Source: an uncultured Eubacterium sp. (GTDB lineage Bacteria; Bacillota; Clostridia; Lachnospirales; Lachnospiraceae). From it: a stretch of DNA of 40,322 bases. The notes beneath the pieces were generated by a model that ran no database searches, was not told where the DNA came from, and was given only the letters and a program-made list of their open reading frames with translations. The DNA is taken from the NCBI GenBank assembly GCA_910586225.1, contig CAJUIL010000035.1:1-40322 (forward strand), written 5' to 3'. Below are positions 17,048 to 25,375 of the stretch, one piece after another. The first letter of the stretch is position 1. Every line of letters begins with the position of its first letter. The position numbers and the translations under genes are program-made.

Positions 17048-18784
17048 TTATGCACCTTCCGCCGCCAGGCTTCCCCGCGGCACATCTCCTTTTTTCAGTA
17101 CAAACTGTCCAATCAGATCATCCAGCACGATCGACTGTGAAGACAACTCCTGGCTTGTAGCAGAAGCTTCCTGCGCTGTCGCCGCATTTGTCTGCACAAC
17201 TTCGGAAATCTTGTTGACACCCATCTCGGCCTGACGCATCGCTTCAGCCTGATCCTCAACCATCGTTTTGAGGTTTTTCGAGAAATCCGCAATCTGCTTG
17301 ATACCGTCCACAACTCCTGAGATTGCTGTCGACGCGCGTTCCGCTGCCTGATTGCCCTGCTCAACTTCCCGTACGGAGCCTTCGATCAGTTTCCTTGTAT
17401 CAACCGCCGCCTTCGCACTTTGGTCAGCCAGCTCCCGGATCTGGGCTGCTACAACCGCAAAGCCCCTGCCGGATTCTCCGGCTCTTGCTGCTTCGATCGA
17501 AGCGTTTAATGACAGCAGATTCGTCTGCGACGCAATGGACTCGATCTCGGAAATAATATCGCCAATCCTTGTAGAAGCTTCATTAATACGCTCCATAGCC
17601 CGCATGAGCGTATTCATCTCCTCGCGGCTGTTATCCGCCTCGTTTGCGTAATATTGCGCCTTGCGGTATGACTCGTCCGCGTTCTGCGCACTGATCTTCA
17701 TCGTATCTGTAATATCGCTGATGGTCGCGTGAAGCTGCTGTACTGCGCCTGCCTGCTCTGTCGCACCCTCCGCAAGGTTCTGCGACGCAGCCGCAACGTC
17801 ATTGGAACCGGAATTTACCTGACCGGACGTCTCTCCGATCGCACATAAGGTTTCGGTCATCTGGTCGCGCAGCCCCTTGATAGAACCGAACATCTTTTCA
17901 AAATCACCTGTATATTTTTCGGAAATCTTAGAGCTGACCGTATAATTTCCCCCAGCCATCTCTCCAAGCAGTCCCTGCATATCATAAATGATCTCACTCA
18001 AATTATCCGCCATATGTATGACATGATTGCCCATGTCCTCAACTTCGTCCCCTGTATCGATTTCCGGAAACTCACCAGACAGGTCGCCGGCCGCAAATGT
18101 TTCCAGACGCTTTCCAAGCTTATTTAACGGGCCTGCAATGCCCTTTGCAATTTTTGATCCGATGCGCATGGAAAGCAGCATTGCCGCGGCCGCAGCCGCT
18201 ATGACTAAAATAGCCAGCACAATCTCCGTTTTCGCCAGCGTAGAGGCTAATTTATTTCCTTCTGTCACCTTGACATTCAAAAGCTCCTCCAGACGCGCAT
18301 AAATGCCGTTGTAAATATCTGCCAGCTCATTGATCGCTATCTCCTGCGCCTGTCTGCAAAGCTCTCTGTCTGTCGTAGCGCCAAGCTCCATGATTTCTGC
18401 ATCCAACGCCCAATATTGCTCCAGATCAGCCAGAATAGCATCATACGTTTCTTTCCCGTCCTTTGAAACGATTGTCTGCTCCACTTTTATCAGACTTTGC
18501 TCAAATTCCGCCTTGGTGTCCTCATGCTGCTGAACAACTTTGGCAATCACATCCGCGTCATCATAACCGATCGCCGCGCGCAGTGAAGAGCGGATATCTG
18601 CAAATTCAAACATTGCCTTGCCGATGTCTCCCTGCGCAAAGCCATAGTTTGTCAATGCATAAGAATACCTGTTAGATATTACGATCATTGCAATCAACGC
18701 AACGATCGCCGCAACCGCCGTAATGGATGAAACAACAAAAAAAGACCGTTTCAGCCTTTTTTCAATCTTTTCCTTTTTTAACAT
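17048..18784 (-). CDS. Methyl-accepting chemotaxis protein
   Basis: This 578-residue receptor has membrane segments at about 16-36 and 187-208 with a helical four-helix-bundle-type external sensor (about 37-186) between them. A HAMP domain (about 208-262) follows, then a long coiled signalling domain. The highly conserved CheA/CheW-binding hairpin is visible as IASQTNLLSLNASIEAARAGE..GRGFAVVA. It passes ligand signals to CheA and so to the flagella. No other chemotaxis or flagellar gene is in the window. The ATG at 18784 follows GGGAGGAG. It is a single-gene unit with its own promoter and terminator. Confidence 0.95.
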   Translation of the reverse strand: MLKKEKIEKRLKRSFFVVSSITAVAAIVALIAMIVISNRYSYALTNYGFAQGDIGKAMFEFADIRSSLRAAIGYDDADVIAKVVQQHEDTKAEFEQSLIKVEQTIVSKDGKETYDAILADLEQYWALDAEIMELGATTDRELCRQAQEIAINELADIYNGIYARLEELLNVKVTEGNKLASTLAKTEIVLAILVIAAAAAAMLLSMRIGSKIAKGIAGPLNKLGKRLETFAAGDLSGEFPEIDTGDEVEDMGNHVIHMADNLSEIIYDMQGLLGEMAGGNYTVSSKISEKYTGDFEKMFGSIKGLRDQMTETLCAIGETSGQVNSGSNDVAAASQNLAEGATEQAGAVQQLHATISDITDTMKISAQNADESYRKAQYYANEADNSREEMNTLMRAMERINEASTRIGDIISEIESIASQTNLLSLNASIEAARAGESGRGFAVVAAQIRELADQSAKAAVDTRKLIEGSVREVEQGNQAAERASTAISGVVDGIKQIADFSKNLKTMVEDQAEAMRQAEMGVNKISEVVQTNAATAQEASATSQELSSQSIVLDDLIGQFVLKKGDVPRGSLAAEGA

Positions 18785-18882
18785 GACCTGTGTTCTCCTC
18801 CCTGTGTCTTTAAATCTCGATTCTCCATTGTCCCTATAGCTGTTTGCGTCCTAATAACATACAGCCGATTACATATAGACTT

Positions 18883-18910
18883 ATTTTACCATAATTTTAA
18901 ATTTTTGCAA
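18883..18910 (-). promoter_or_regulatory. Promoter of the chemotaxis receptor gene
   Basis: On the minus strand TTGCAA, a 16-base spacer and an extended -10, TGGTAAAAT, lie about 100 bases before the start codon. Confidence 0.5.
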
Positions 18911-18986
18911 GATTATTTTACAAATACAAAATACCCCCCCCGCTCATTTTCTGACATTTTTGCAAATTGTCTGTGATTTGTTTGAT

Positions 18987-19015
18987 TTGGAAAGACTGCC
19001 CGTGCGTGTTATAAT
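18987..19015 (+). promoter_or_regulatory. Promoter of the AraC regulator gene
   Basis: TTGGAA (18987-18992), a 17-base spacer and TATAAT (19010-19015) lie 40 bases before the chosen ATG. Confidence 0.6.
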
Positions 19016-19055
19016 GATTGAAAAAACTCTGCATCCAAGAAAGGAGATCACGCTT

Positions 19056-19970
19056 ATGGAAAACGCCTTTGTATTGGAGCGGGCCGAGTCCAGATTCAAG
19101 GACCTGTTTGTCTGCTTCTGCGGCTATGCCCAGTGCGGACCGCTGCACGCGTTCGGCCCCGCTGTACGCCCAAATTACCTGCTGCATTATATTGTAGATG
19201 GAAAAGGAATCTACCAAACCGGAGAACATAAATATTTTCTGGGCGCCGGGGAAGGCTTTTTGATCGAGCCAGATGCCCCGACCTATTACCAGGCCGACCA
19301 GACGGAGCCGTGGAGCTACCTCTGGATTGGATTTTCCGGCAGCCAGGCAAAGGAATACCTGAAGGACCTTGGCCTAAACAGCAGCCGACTGACCTTCCGC
19401 TGCGGGCAGGGAAAGGAGCTAAAGCGGCTGATTCTTAAGATGCTGCGCTGCCAAGACAGTTCTCCCGCCAGCCAGTACCAGCTCCAAAGCCTTTTGTACG
19501 CTTTTTTCGCCGTTCTCGCCAGAGACGCCGAGGGGATCGAAAAGGAGCTGGATTTCAAGGAAAACTTTTATGTAGAACGCGCCATTGGATATATCCGCAA
19601 TTACTATTCCTCGCAAATACGGATTACGGATATCGCAAATTACCTGTGTGTGAACCGCAGTTATTTATACAAGCTGTTCCAAAGCAGCGTCCAGATGTCG
19701 CCACAGCAATTTCTGACACAGTTTCGGATCTCCAGAGCCAAGGAATTGCTGTCAACGACAAAGCTTCCGGTTGAATATATCGCCTCCTCCTGCGGTTATC
19801 AGAACGCCCTCGTTTTTTCCAAGGCATTTAAACGCAGCATTGGCTGTACGCCAACCGTGTACCGCACGCAGCATAAGAACACGATCCAAGAAAACCTCCA
19901 AAAAAACAGCGGGCTTTTAGATGAACTGATACAGGAACCAAATCACACGCACATAAGCAAAATGTTCTAA
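19056..19970 (+). CDS. AraC-family regulator, probable activator of the alpha-galactosidase
   Basis: The ATG at 19056 (304 residues) is chosen because AAAGGAG lies ten bases upstream; the frame is open earlier but overlaps the promoter. The N-terminal cupin-type sugar-binding domain (about 1-150) includes RPNYLLHYIVDGKG, FLGAGEGFLIEP and WSYLWIGFSG. The C-terminal double helix-turn-helix (about 185-290) includes RITDIANYLCVNRSYLYKLFQ and KLPVEYIASSCGYQNALVFSKAFKR. The gene directly precedes the alpha-galactosidase gene on the same strand, which fits MsmR/RafR-like control of alpha-galactoside use. Sugar specificity is inferred from that context. Confidence 0.92.
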   Translation: MENAFVLERAESRFKDLFVCFCGYAQCGPLHAFGPAVRPNYLLHYIVDGKGIYQTGEHKYFLGAGEGFLIEPDAPTYYQADQTEPWSYLWIGFSGSQAKEYLKDLGLNSSRLTFRCGQGKELKRLILKMLRCQDSSPASQYQLQSLLYAFFAVLARDAEGIEKELDFKENFYVERAIGYIRNYYSSQIRITDIANYLCVNRSYLYKLFQSSVQMSPQQFLTQFRISRAKELLSTTKLPVEYIASSCGYQNALVFSKAFKRSIGCTPTVYRTQHKNTIQENLQKNSGLLDELIQEPNHTHISKMF

Positions 19971-19985
19971 AATCGTAAAATCAGG

Positions 19986-20049
19986 AAACATTTTGACTGT
20001 ATATGGAAACAAAACACTCTGACAGCTTTTTGCAAAATCTGGCTATAAT
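19986..20049 (+). promoter_or_regulatory. Alpha-galactosidase promoter with upstream direct repeats
   Basis: TATAAT (20044-20049) has no good -35 at 17 bases, as expected of an activator-dependent promoter. Upstream are two direct repeats, AAACATTTTGACTG (19986-19999) and AAACACTCTGACAG (20012-20025), identical at 11 of 14 positions and 26 bases apart. They are candidate AraC-type binding sites. Confidence 0.5.
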
Positions 20050-20115
20050 ACTGACAGAAATCCGATAAATGCAGCCGTCCGCCTGATTCTGGAAGGCTGC
20101 GGAAAGCGAGGAAGC

Positions 20116-22344
20116 ATGAATATTCAATACCATGAAACAACCAAAACCTTCCATTTGTACAACGACAGCATCAGTTATCTGATGACGATACTGAAAAACG
20201 GCCACCTAGGCCAGCTGTATTTCGGGAAACGCATCCGTGACCGTGAAGATTTTTCCTATTTACTAGAACAATGCCCGCGCCCAATGACCGCCTGCGTATA
20301 TGATACAGACCGGACATTTTCTTTGGAGCACATCCGCCAGGAATACCCGGTATTCGGTACGACAGACTATCGCCAGCCAGCCGTAGAGATCCGCCAGCAA
20401 AACGGCAGCCGGCTTTGTGACCTTACATACCGCTCCCATACCGTGACCAGCGGAAAGCCACGGCTTGCCGGACTTCCTGCCACCTATACGGAAGCTGACG
20501 ACGAAGCCAAGACGCTGTGTATCACTTTAGAGGACACTGTAACCGGCATACAGGCAGATCTATCTTATACGATCTTTGCAAAAGGAGGCGTACTAGCACG
20601 CAACGTGCGCTTTGCAAACAACGGGGCGCACTCTGTGCAGCTAACGCGCGCGATGAGCCTTTGTCTGGACCTGCCAGACCATGAGTACATCTGGCAGCAG
20701 CTTTCCGGATGCTGGGCCAGAGAATGCCATATCCATACGAGGACTCTGGAGCCTGGCGTCCAGTCGATCGGCAGTATGCGCGGCCATTCCTCCCATGAGC
20801 ACAATCCGTTCCTCGTACTAAAACGCAAGACGACAGATGAGCGCCAAGGGGAAGCCATCGGCGTATCGCTAGTCTACAGCGGCAATTTCCGTATCCAGGC
20901 TGAAACTGACGCACATGGTACGCTGCGTATCCTTGCAGGCATCGACCCAGAGACCTTTACTTGGAAGCTGGACTGTAAGCAGACGTTCCAGACGCCGGAG
21001 GCCGTGCTTGCCTATACGGATAAAGGGCTGAACCATTTGAGCCAGACATTCCAAAAGCTGTATCAAAGACGTCTGGCAAGAGGCTTCTGGCGTGACCGCC
21101 CTAGACCGATCTTAAACAACAACTGGGAAGCGACCTATTTTGATTTTACGGAGGACCGTCTGATCGAAATCGCCGCAAAAGCAAAGGAATGCGGCGTCGA
21201 GCTGTTCGTGCTTGACGATGGCTGGTTCGGCGCAAGAAGCAGCGACAATGCCGGGCTTGGGGACTGGAAACCGAATAAAGACCGGCTGCCAAACGGCATT
21301 ACCGGACTGGCCAGACGCATCGAAGCGCTTGGCATGAAATTCGGGCTTTGGTTCGAACCGGAAATGACCAACAAAGATTCCGATCTTTACCGGGCGCACC
21401 CGGACTGGATCCTGTCCACGCCGCAGCGCAGCCAGTCACAGGGCAGGAACCAATATGTACTGGATTTTTCCAGAGCAGAGGTCGTTGACGCTATTTACGC
21501 ACAAATGGCTGACTTGCTTAACAGCGCAAGTATTTCGTATATTAAATGGGATATGAACCGCAGCATTACAGAATGCTATTCCAGCGCATGGCCTGCCGAC
21601 CAGCAGGGAGAGATCTACCACCGCTATATCCTGGGCGTCTACAGTCTGTACGAACGGCTGACATCCAAATTCCCAAATGTGCTGTTTGAATCATGCGCCA
21701 GCGGCGGAGGCCGTTTTGATCCGGGTATGCTCTATTACGCGCCGCAAGGCTGGATCAGCGACAACAGCGACGCTGTGGAACGATTAAAGATCCAGTACGG
21801 CACCTCGATGTGCTATCCGGTCAGCAGCATGGGCACGCACGTATCCGTAACGCCAAACCATCAGGTATTCCGCAATACCCCGCTGCATACAAGGGCAAAT
21901 GTAGCATATTTCGGCACATTCGGCTACGAGCTGGATTTAAACAAGCTCACCCCGCAGGAATCCGAAGAAGTCCGCAAGCAGATCACATTTATGAAGCAAT
22001 ATCGTGAGGTTTTACAATACGGTACCTTTTACCGCCTAAAAAGCCCATTTGACAATAACGAAGCGGCCTGGATGACAGTCAGCTCTGACCAAAAAACCGC
22101 ATTGGTCGGCTGGTACCGGATCTTAAACTGCGTCAACGGCTGCTTTACAAGGCTGCGTCTGGAAGGACTGTGCCCAGACTACCGCTACCGTAATTCCAGG
22201 ACCGGACTTTTTCACTACGGCGATGAGCTGATGTATGCGGGACTTATTACAAGCGATGAAACCGCTGGACAGCTGCCGCCGGACATTACTCCTTATACAG
22301 ACTTTGAGTCCCGCGTCTATGTACTGGAGGTGATGGACGCGTGA
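20116..22344 (+). CDS. Alpha-galactosidase, GH36 family
   Basis: This 742-residue enzyme removes terminal alpha-1,6-galactose from melibiose, raffinose and similar sugars. The nucleophile is D479 in YIKWDMNRS and the acid/base is D549 in GWISDNSDAVERL; these positions are almost the same as in Geobacillus AgaA (D478/D548). Other family blocks are LDDGWFG, GLWFEPEM and ESCASGGGRFDPGML. The N-terminal beta-supersandwich domain (about 1-320) and the C-terminal beta domain are complete. There is no signal peptide, so it acts in the cytoplasm on imported sugars; no transporter is in the window. The ATG follows GAGGAAGC. Its TGA stop is followed in the same frame by a membrane-protein remnant. Confidence 0.96.
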   Translation: MNIQYHETTKTFHLYNDSISYLMTILKNGHLGQLYFGKRIRDREDFSYLLEQCPRPMTACVYDTDRTFSLEHIRQEYPVFGTTDYRQPAVEIRQQNGSRLCDLTYRSHTVTSGKPRLAGLPATYTEADDEAKTLCITLEDTVTGIQADLSYTIFAKGGVLARNVRFANNGAHSVQLTRAMSLCLDLPDHEYIWQQLSGCWARECHIHTRTLEPGVQSIGSMRGHSSHEHNPFLVLKRKTTDERQGEAIGVSLVYSGNFRIQAETDAHGTLRILAGIDPETFTWKLDCKQTFQTPEAVLAYTDKGLNHLSQTFQKLYQRRLARGFWRDRPRPILNNNWEATYFDFTEDRLIEIAAKAKECGVELFVLDDGWFGARSSDNAGLGDWKPNKDRLPNGITGLARRIEALGMKFGLWFEPEMTNKDSDLYRAHPDWILSTPQRSQSQGRNQYVLDFSRAEVVDAIYAQMADLLNSASISYIKWDMNRSITECYSSAWPADQQGEIYHRYILGVYSLYERLTSKFPNVLFESCASGGGRFDPGMLYYAPQGWISDNSDAVERLKIQYGTSMCYPVSSMGTHVSVTPNHQVFRNTPLHTRANVAYFGTFGYELDLNKLTPQESEEVRKQITFMKQYREVLQYGTFYRLKSPFDNNEAAWMTVSSDQKTALVGWYRILNCVNGCFTRLRLEGLCPDYRYRNSRTGLFHYGDELMYAGLITSDETAGQLPPDITPYTDFESRVYVLEVMDA

Positions 22345-22506
22345 TTTTCCGACCTGACGGTCATACTGGTTGGTATTGCATTCTGTGTTATGGCGCAAAA
22401 CAACATTTGGGAGATCGTAGGCGTTGGAACGATCGTGAATGCCTGCTGCAACGGGCCGCTCATACAATTTTTCAGGGAAAAGCTGGAAAAGCTGTTATCT
22501 TGCTGA
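22345..22506 (+). pseudogene. C-terminal remnant of a YczE/YitT-like membrane protein
   Basis: Directly after the alpha-galactosidase TGA, and in the same frame, 53 codons encode FSDLTVILVGIAFCVMAQ (a membrane helix) and VGVGTIVNACCNGPLIQFF, then stop at 22504-22506. The 'GTIVNA..GPLIQFF' pattern is that of the last helix of YczE/YyaS/YitT-type integral membrane proteins. There is no start codon or ribosome site of its own except an internal ATG. I read it as what is left after a deletion fused the end of a downstream gene to the alpha-galactosidase stop. Confidence 0.6.
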
Positions 22507-22516
22507 ACAAATAAAA

Positions 22517-22562
22517 ACACCCCAGAAAACAGTCTCGCTTTTGCTGCTGTTTTCCAGGGTGT
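22517..22562 (-). terminator. Hairpin between convergent genes
   Basis: A 16-base stem, ACACCCCAGAAAACAG with CTGTTTTCCAGGGTGT (two imperfect pairs), is followed by TTTTTATTTG on the minus strand. It ends phosphoglucomutase transcription and may serve the plus strand as well. Confidence 0.75.
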
Positions 22563-22573
22563 GATGTACGCTT

Positions 22574-24298
22574 TTATGAATCCTCTTTCAGCATATCCTG
22601 TTTCAATGCCTCCAGCTTTTCCTGCGCATCTGTTAGCGACGTGCCCTTGACACCGAAATAATATTTGATCTTCGGCTCCGTACCAGATGGGCGCACACAG
22701 CACCAAGCATTGTTTTCCAGCTCATAATACAAGACGTTGGATGAAGGCAGCCCAGTCGGCGCTGTCTCTCCAGTTACCATGTCTTTTCGGATATCTTCCT
22801 TATAATCACGGACAGCAAGCACCTTGTAGCCTCCCATCGTCTTTGGCGGATTGCTGCGTGCCTCGCTCATCATTTCCTGGATCTGCTGCGCACCGTCCAT
22901 TCCTTTTAAAGTCAGCGTCGCAAGTCCCTCTTTATAATAGCCGTATTTTTCATACATCGCAAGCATCGCATCCCAGAGCGTCATGCCCTGCAGCTTATAA
23001 TAAGCAGCTACCTCGCACAGCATCATGACTGCAACGCAGGCGTCTTTGTCTCTGGCATATGTCCCGGCCAGACATCCGTAGCTTTCCTCAAGGCCAAATA
23101 CATAATGATAAGTCTGCTCCTGCTCAAACAGCTTGATCTGCTCACCGATATACTTAAAACCTGTCAGCACCTCGATCAGCGTTGTCTGGTAGTCCGCCGC
23201 AATGGCCTTTGCCATATCAGTCGTTACGATCGTCTCTACAAGCGCCGGACGGCCTGGCATCGTACCTGTCTTTGTGCGTTCTCTTAAAATATATTCTGCG
23301 ATCAGCATTCCGGACATATTTCCGGTAAAGCTGACATATTCCCCTGTCTGTGTATCCTTTGCATAAACACCGAGACGGTCTGCATCCGGGTCTGTCGCAA
23401 GTACGATATCCGCGTCAACCTCCTTTGCCAGCGCTAACGCCAGCGTCCATGCTTTTTCATCTTCTGGATTCGGATAAGCGACTGTCGGGAATGTTCCGTC
23501 TGGAAGCTCCTGCTCCTTTACGACATACACATTGGTAAATCCAAGCTCTTTTAATACACGGCGTACCGGCAGATTCCCGGTTCCATGAAGCGGCGTATAT
23601 ACGATCTTGATATCGCCCGCTGCTTTTTGGATCAGCTCAGGATGGATACTCTGTTTTTTTAACTGTTCCATATACAGATCGTCAATCTGCGCGCCGATCG
23701 TTTCATACAGACCTTGCGCCCGCGCATCCTCCTTACGCATCGTCTTTACCTGCGAAAACTCTGTCACCTGCTCTACTTGCGCCAGTATATTTTTATCATG
23801 CGGCGGCGTGATCTGTGCGCCATCCTCCCAATATACCTTATAGCCATTATATTCTCTTGGGTTATGGCTTGCTGTAATAACGATGCCGGCAATACAGCCA
23901 AGCTCACGCACCGCAAACGACAGCTCCGGCGTCGGGCGCAGGCTCTCAAAACAGTATGCTTTAATTCCATTCGCGTTCAGGCAAAGCGCCGCCTCATCCG
24001 CAAATTCCGGCGACATCCGTCTGGAATCATAGGCGATCGCTACGCCCTTCCGCTGTCCGTTCTGTGAGATAATATAGTTTGCAAGCCCCTGTGTCGCCTG
24101 ACGCACCGTATAAATATTCATCCGGTTCGTGCCCGCGCCGATCACGCCGCGCAGCCCTCCGGTGCCAAACTCCAGACGGCGGTAAAAGCGGTCTTGTATT
24201 TCATCGTTATCCGCTTCAATAGCCTTTAACTCCGTTTTTGTCTCCTCATCAAAATAAGGATCGCTGCACCAGACCTCATATATGTTCTTGTAATCCAT
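22574..24298 (-). CDS. Phosphoglucomutase/phosphomannomutase (alpha-D-phosphohexomutase)
   Basis: This 574-residue enzyme interconverts glucose-1-phosphate and glucose-6-phosphate (or the mannose pair). It has all four landmarks of the superfamily: the phosphoserine loop GIVITASHNPREYNGYKVYW, the metal loop ATDPDADRLGV, the sugar-specificity loop GLEESYG and the phosphate-binding loop RPSGTEPKIKYY. Its length fits the long PgcA-type class of Firmicutes. It would feed galactose-derived glucose-1-phosphate into glycolysis, matching the adjacent galactosidases, or supply UDP-glucose. It is a single-gene unit with a promoter at 24408-24435. Confidence 0.95.
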   Translation of the reverse strand: MDYKNIYEVWCSDPYFDEETKTELKAIEADNDEIQDRFYRRLEFGTGGLRGVIGAGTNRMNIYTVRQATQGLANYIISQNGQRKGVAIAYDSRRMSPEFADEAALCLNANGIKAYCFESLRPTPELSFAVRELGCIAGIVITASHNPREYNGYKVYWEDGAQITPPHDKNILAQVEQVTEFSQVKTMRKEDARAQGLYETIGAQIDDLYMEQLKKQSIHPELIQKAAGDIKIVYTPLHGTGNLPVRRVLKELGFTNVYVVKEQELPDGTFPTVAYPNPEDEKAWTLALALAKEVDADIVLATDPDADRLGVYAKDTQTGEYVSFTGNMSGMLIAEYILRERTKTGTMPGRPALVETIVTTDMAKAIAADYQTTLIEVLTGFKYIGEQIKLFEQEQTYHYVFGLEESYGCLAGTYARDKDACVAVMMLCEVAAYYKLQGMTLWDAMLAMYEKYGYYKEGLATLTLKGMDGAQQIQEMMSEARSNPPKTMGGYKVLAVRDYKEDIRKDMVTGETAPTGLPSSNVLYYELENNAWCCVRPSGTEPKIKYYFGVKGTSLTDAQEKLEALKQDMLKEDS

Positions 24299-24407
24299 GT
24301 TCTTTCCCCTTCCTTTCTGTTATCTAAACGTCCTTGTAACCTATCCGGCCTTTTCATCCGGCCCTTTGCACTGGCAGCCCGGCAAAGCAGCTGACCTTTC
24401 ATAGCAT

Positions 24408-24435
24408 ATTATACCGCTTAGATAAAATATTACAA
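24408..24435 (-). promoter_or_regulatory. Phosphoglucomutase promoter
   Basis: On the minus strand TTGTAA, a 16-base spacer and TATAAT (24413-24408) lie about 110 bases before the start codon. The long leader between is GC-rich, and I recognise no riboswitch in it. Confidence 0.6.
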
Positions 24436-24473
24436 TACATAAATTGCAGATCTGCGCATAGCAAGCAAAAAAG

Positions 24474-24609
24474 TGTAACAGTTCAGGCAAGCTGACCTGT
24501 TACCTGCAAAAATCCATTGAAAATCGCTCCGCGATGGGATTTTTGCACTCCTGAATCATGTTCTTACGGTCTTTGCAGCAGAGTGCAAAGACCTGCCTGA
24601 ACTGTTACA
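24474..24609. repeat. Structured intergenic repeat, copy 2 (complete)
   Basis: This 136-base element is bounded by a perfect 16-base inverted repeat, TGTAACAGTTCAGGCA / TGCCTGAACTGTTACA (24474-24489, 24594-24609). Inside are two further hairpins. One is TGCAAAAATCC / GGATTTTTGCA enclosing an ATCGC/GCGAT stem. The other is GGTCTTTGCA / TGCAAAGACC around a six-base loop. A second CTGTTAC at 24497-24503 could pair with the left outer arm instead of the right one. It lies 12 bases after the stop of a PepSY gene. The left half recurs at the window start. It has no coding capacity and resembles a MITE- or REP-like palindromic element. Confidence 0.85.
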
Positions 24610-24621
24610 AAAAAGTGTCGG

Positions 24622-25356
24622 TTAATCTCTCCAGTCCTTTTCCTGCTCTAAGATCGTGCCTGTATTGGCGTCGATCTTAAATTCATATTCGTAATTCCCC
24701 TTGACAACCTCGATCTCATAAACCGCTTGCCCATCGTCAACATCGTATTCTGCTTTGTATACGGTTGCGCCAGGAACCGCGTCCAGTGCGATCTGTTTTG
24801 CCTTTTCCATATCGATCTTCCCATTCTGGCTGCCGGTTGAAGCTGTCTGCGTAAGCTTCCATTTGTACTCCAAAAGCGCCCCAGTCCTTGCGTGAAATTC
24901 CAGCGTATAGCGTTTATTGCCAGCTGTCATTTTTACCTTATAGATGTCAATGCCATCGTCCACCTTTTGGGAAATAGCTGTGATCGTGCCTTTTTTTACC
25001 TGGTTAAGAGCAAGCTGGCGGCATTTATCTTTGCTGATCACAGCGCGGCTGCTGCTTGGGCTGACTGTTGTTTTTTCCCAGCCATATTCCAGCATTTTTC
25101 CGTCGGAAGCCCGGTAAGTAATGTCATACTTTTTCGAACCCTTCACCAGTTCCACCTCATATACCTGCTCGCCATTCTCACGATCTGCGTCTACGCCGGT
25201 AACGACCGCATTTGGAACCTTCTGCAGCGCCTTTTGCCTTGCCTGATTCGCGCTGGATAGCTTTGCCGCCCATACTCCGTCCGCTGCCGCCAGGCCGCCC
25301 GTCATAATAAATCCTGCTGCTAATAATACCGCTGTTGTTTTCTTTCCTGCTTTCAT
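24622..25356 (-). CDS. Secreted protein with three PepSY domains
   Basis: This 244-residue protein has a signal peptide (MKAGKKTTAVLLAAGFIMTG..VWA) and three tandem PepSY domains at about 33-100, 102-170 and 177-242. Each has the 'AxxxALxxVP...V..DGxxxYEVE...YxxxIDAxTGxxL' layout. PepSY domains are thought to bind or inhibit peptidases, or act as envelope sensors. It is the last gene of the RR-HK-PepSY-PepSY cluster and lies 19 bases after the lipoprotein gene, so both are co-transcribed. The structured repeat follows it. Confidence 0.9.
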   Translation of the reverse strand: MKAGKKTTAVLLAAGFIMTGGLAAADGVWAAKLSSANQARQKALQKVPNAVVTGVDADRENGEQVYEVELVKGSKKYDITYRASDGKMLEYGWEKTTVSPSSSRAVISKDKCRQLALNQVKKGTITAISQKVDDGIDIYKVKMTAGNKRYTLEFHARTGALLEYKWKLTQTASTGSQNGKIDMEKAKQIALDAVPGATVYKAEYDVDDGQAVYEIEVVKGNYEYEFKIDANTGTILEQEKDWRD

Positions 25357-25375
25357 ATTATTTTCCTCCTATATT

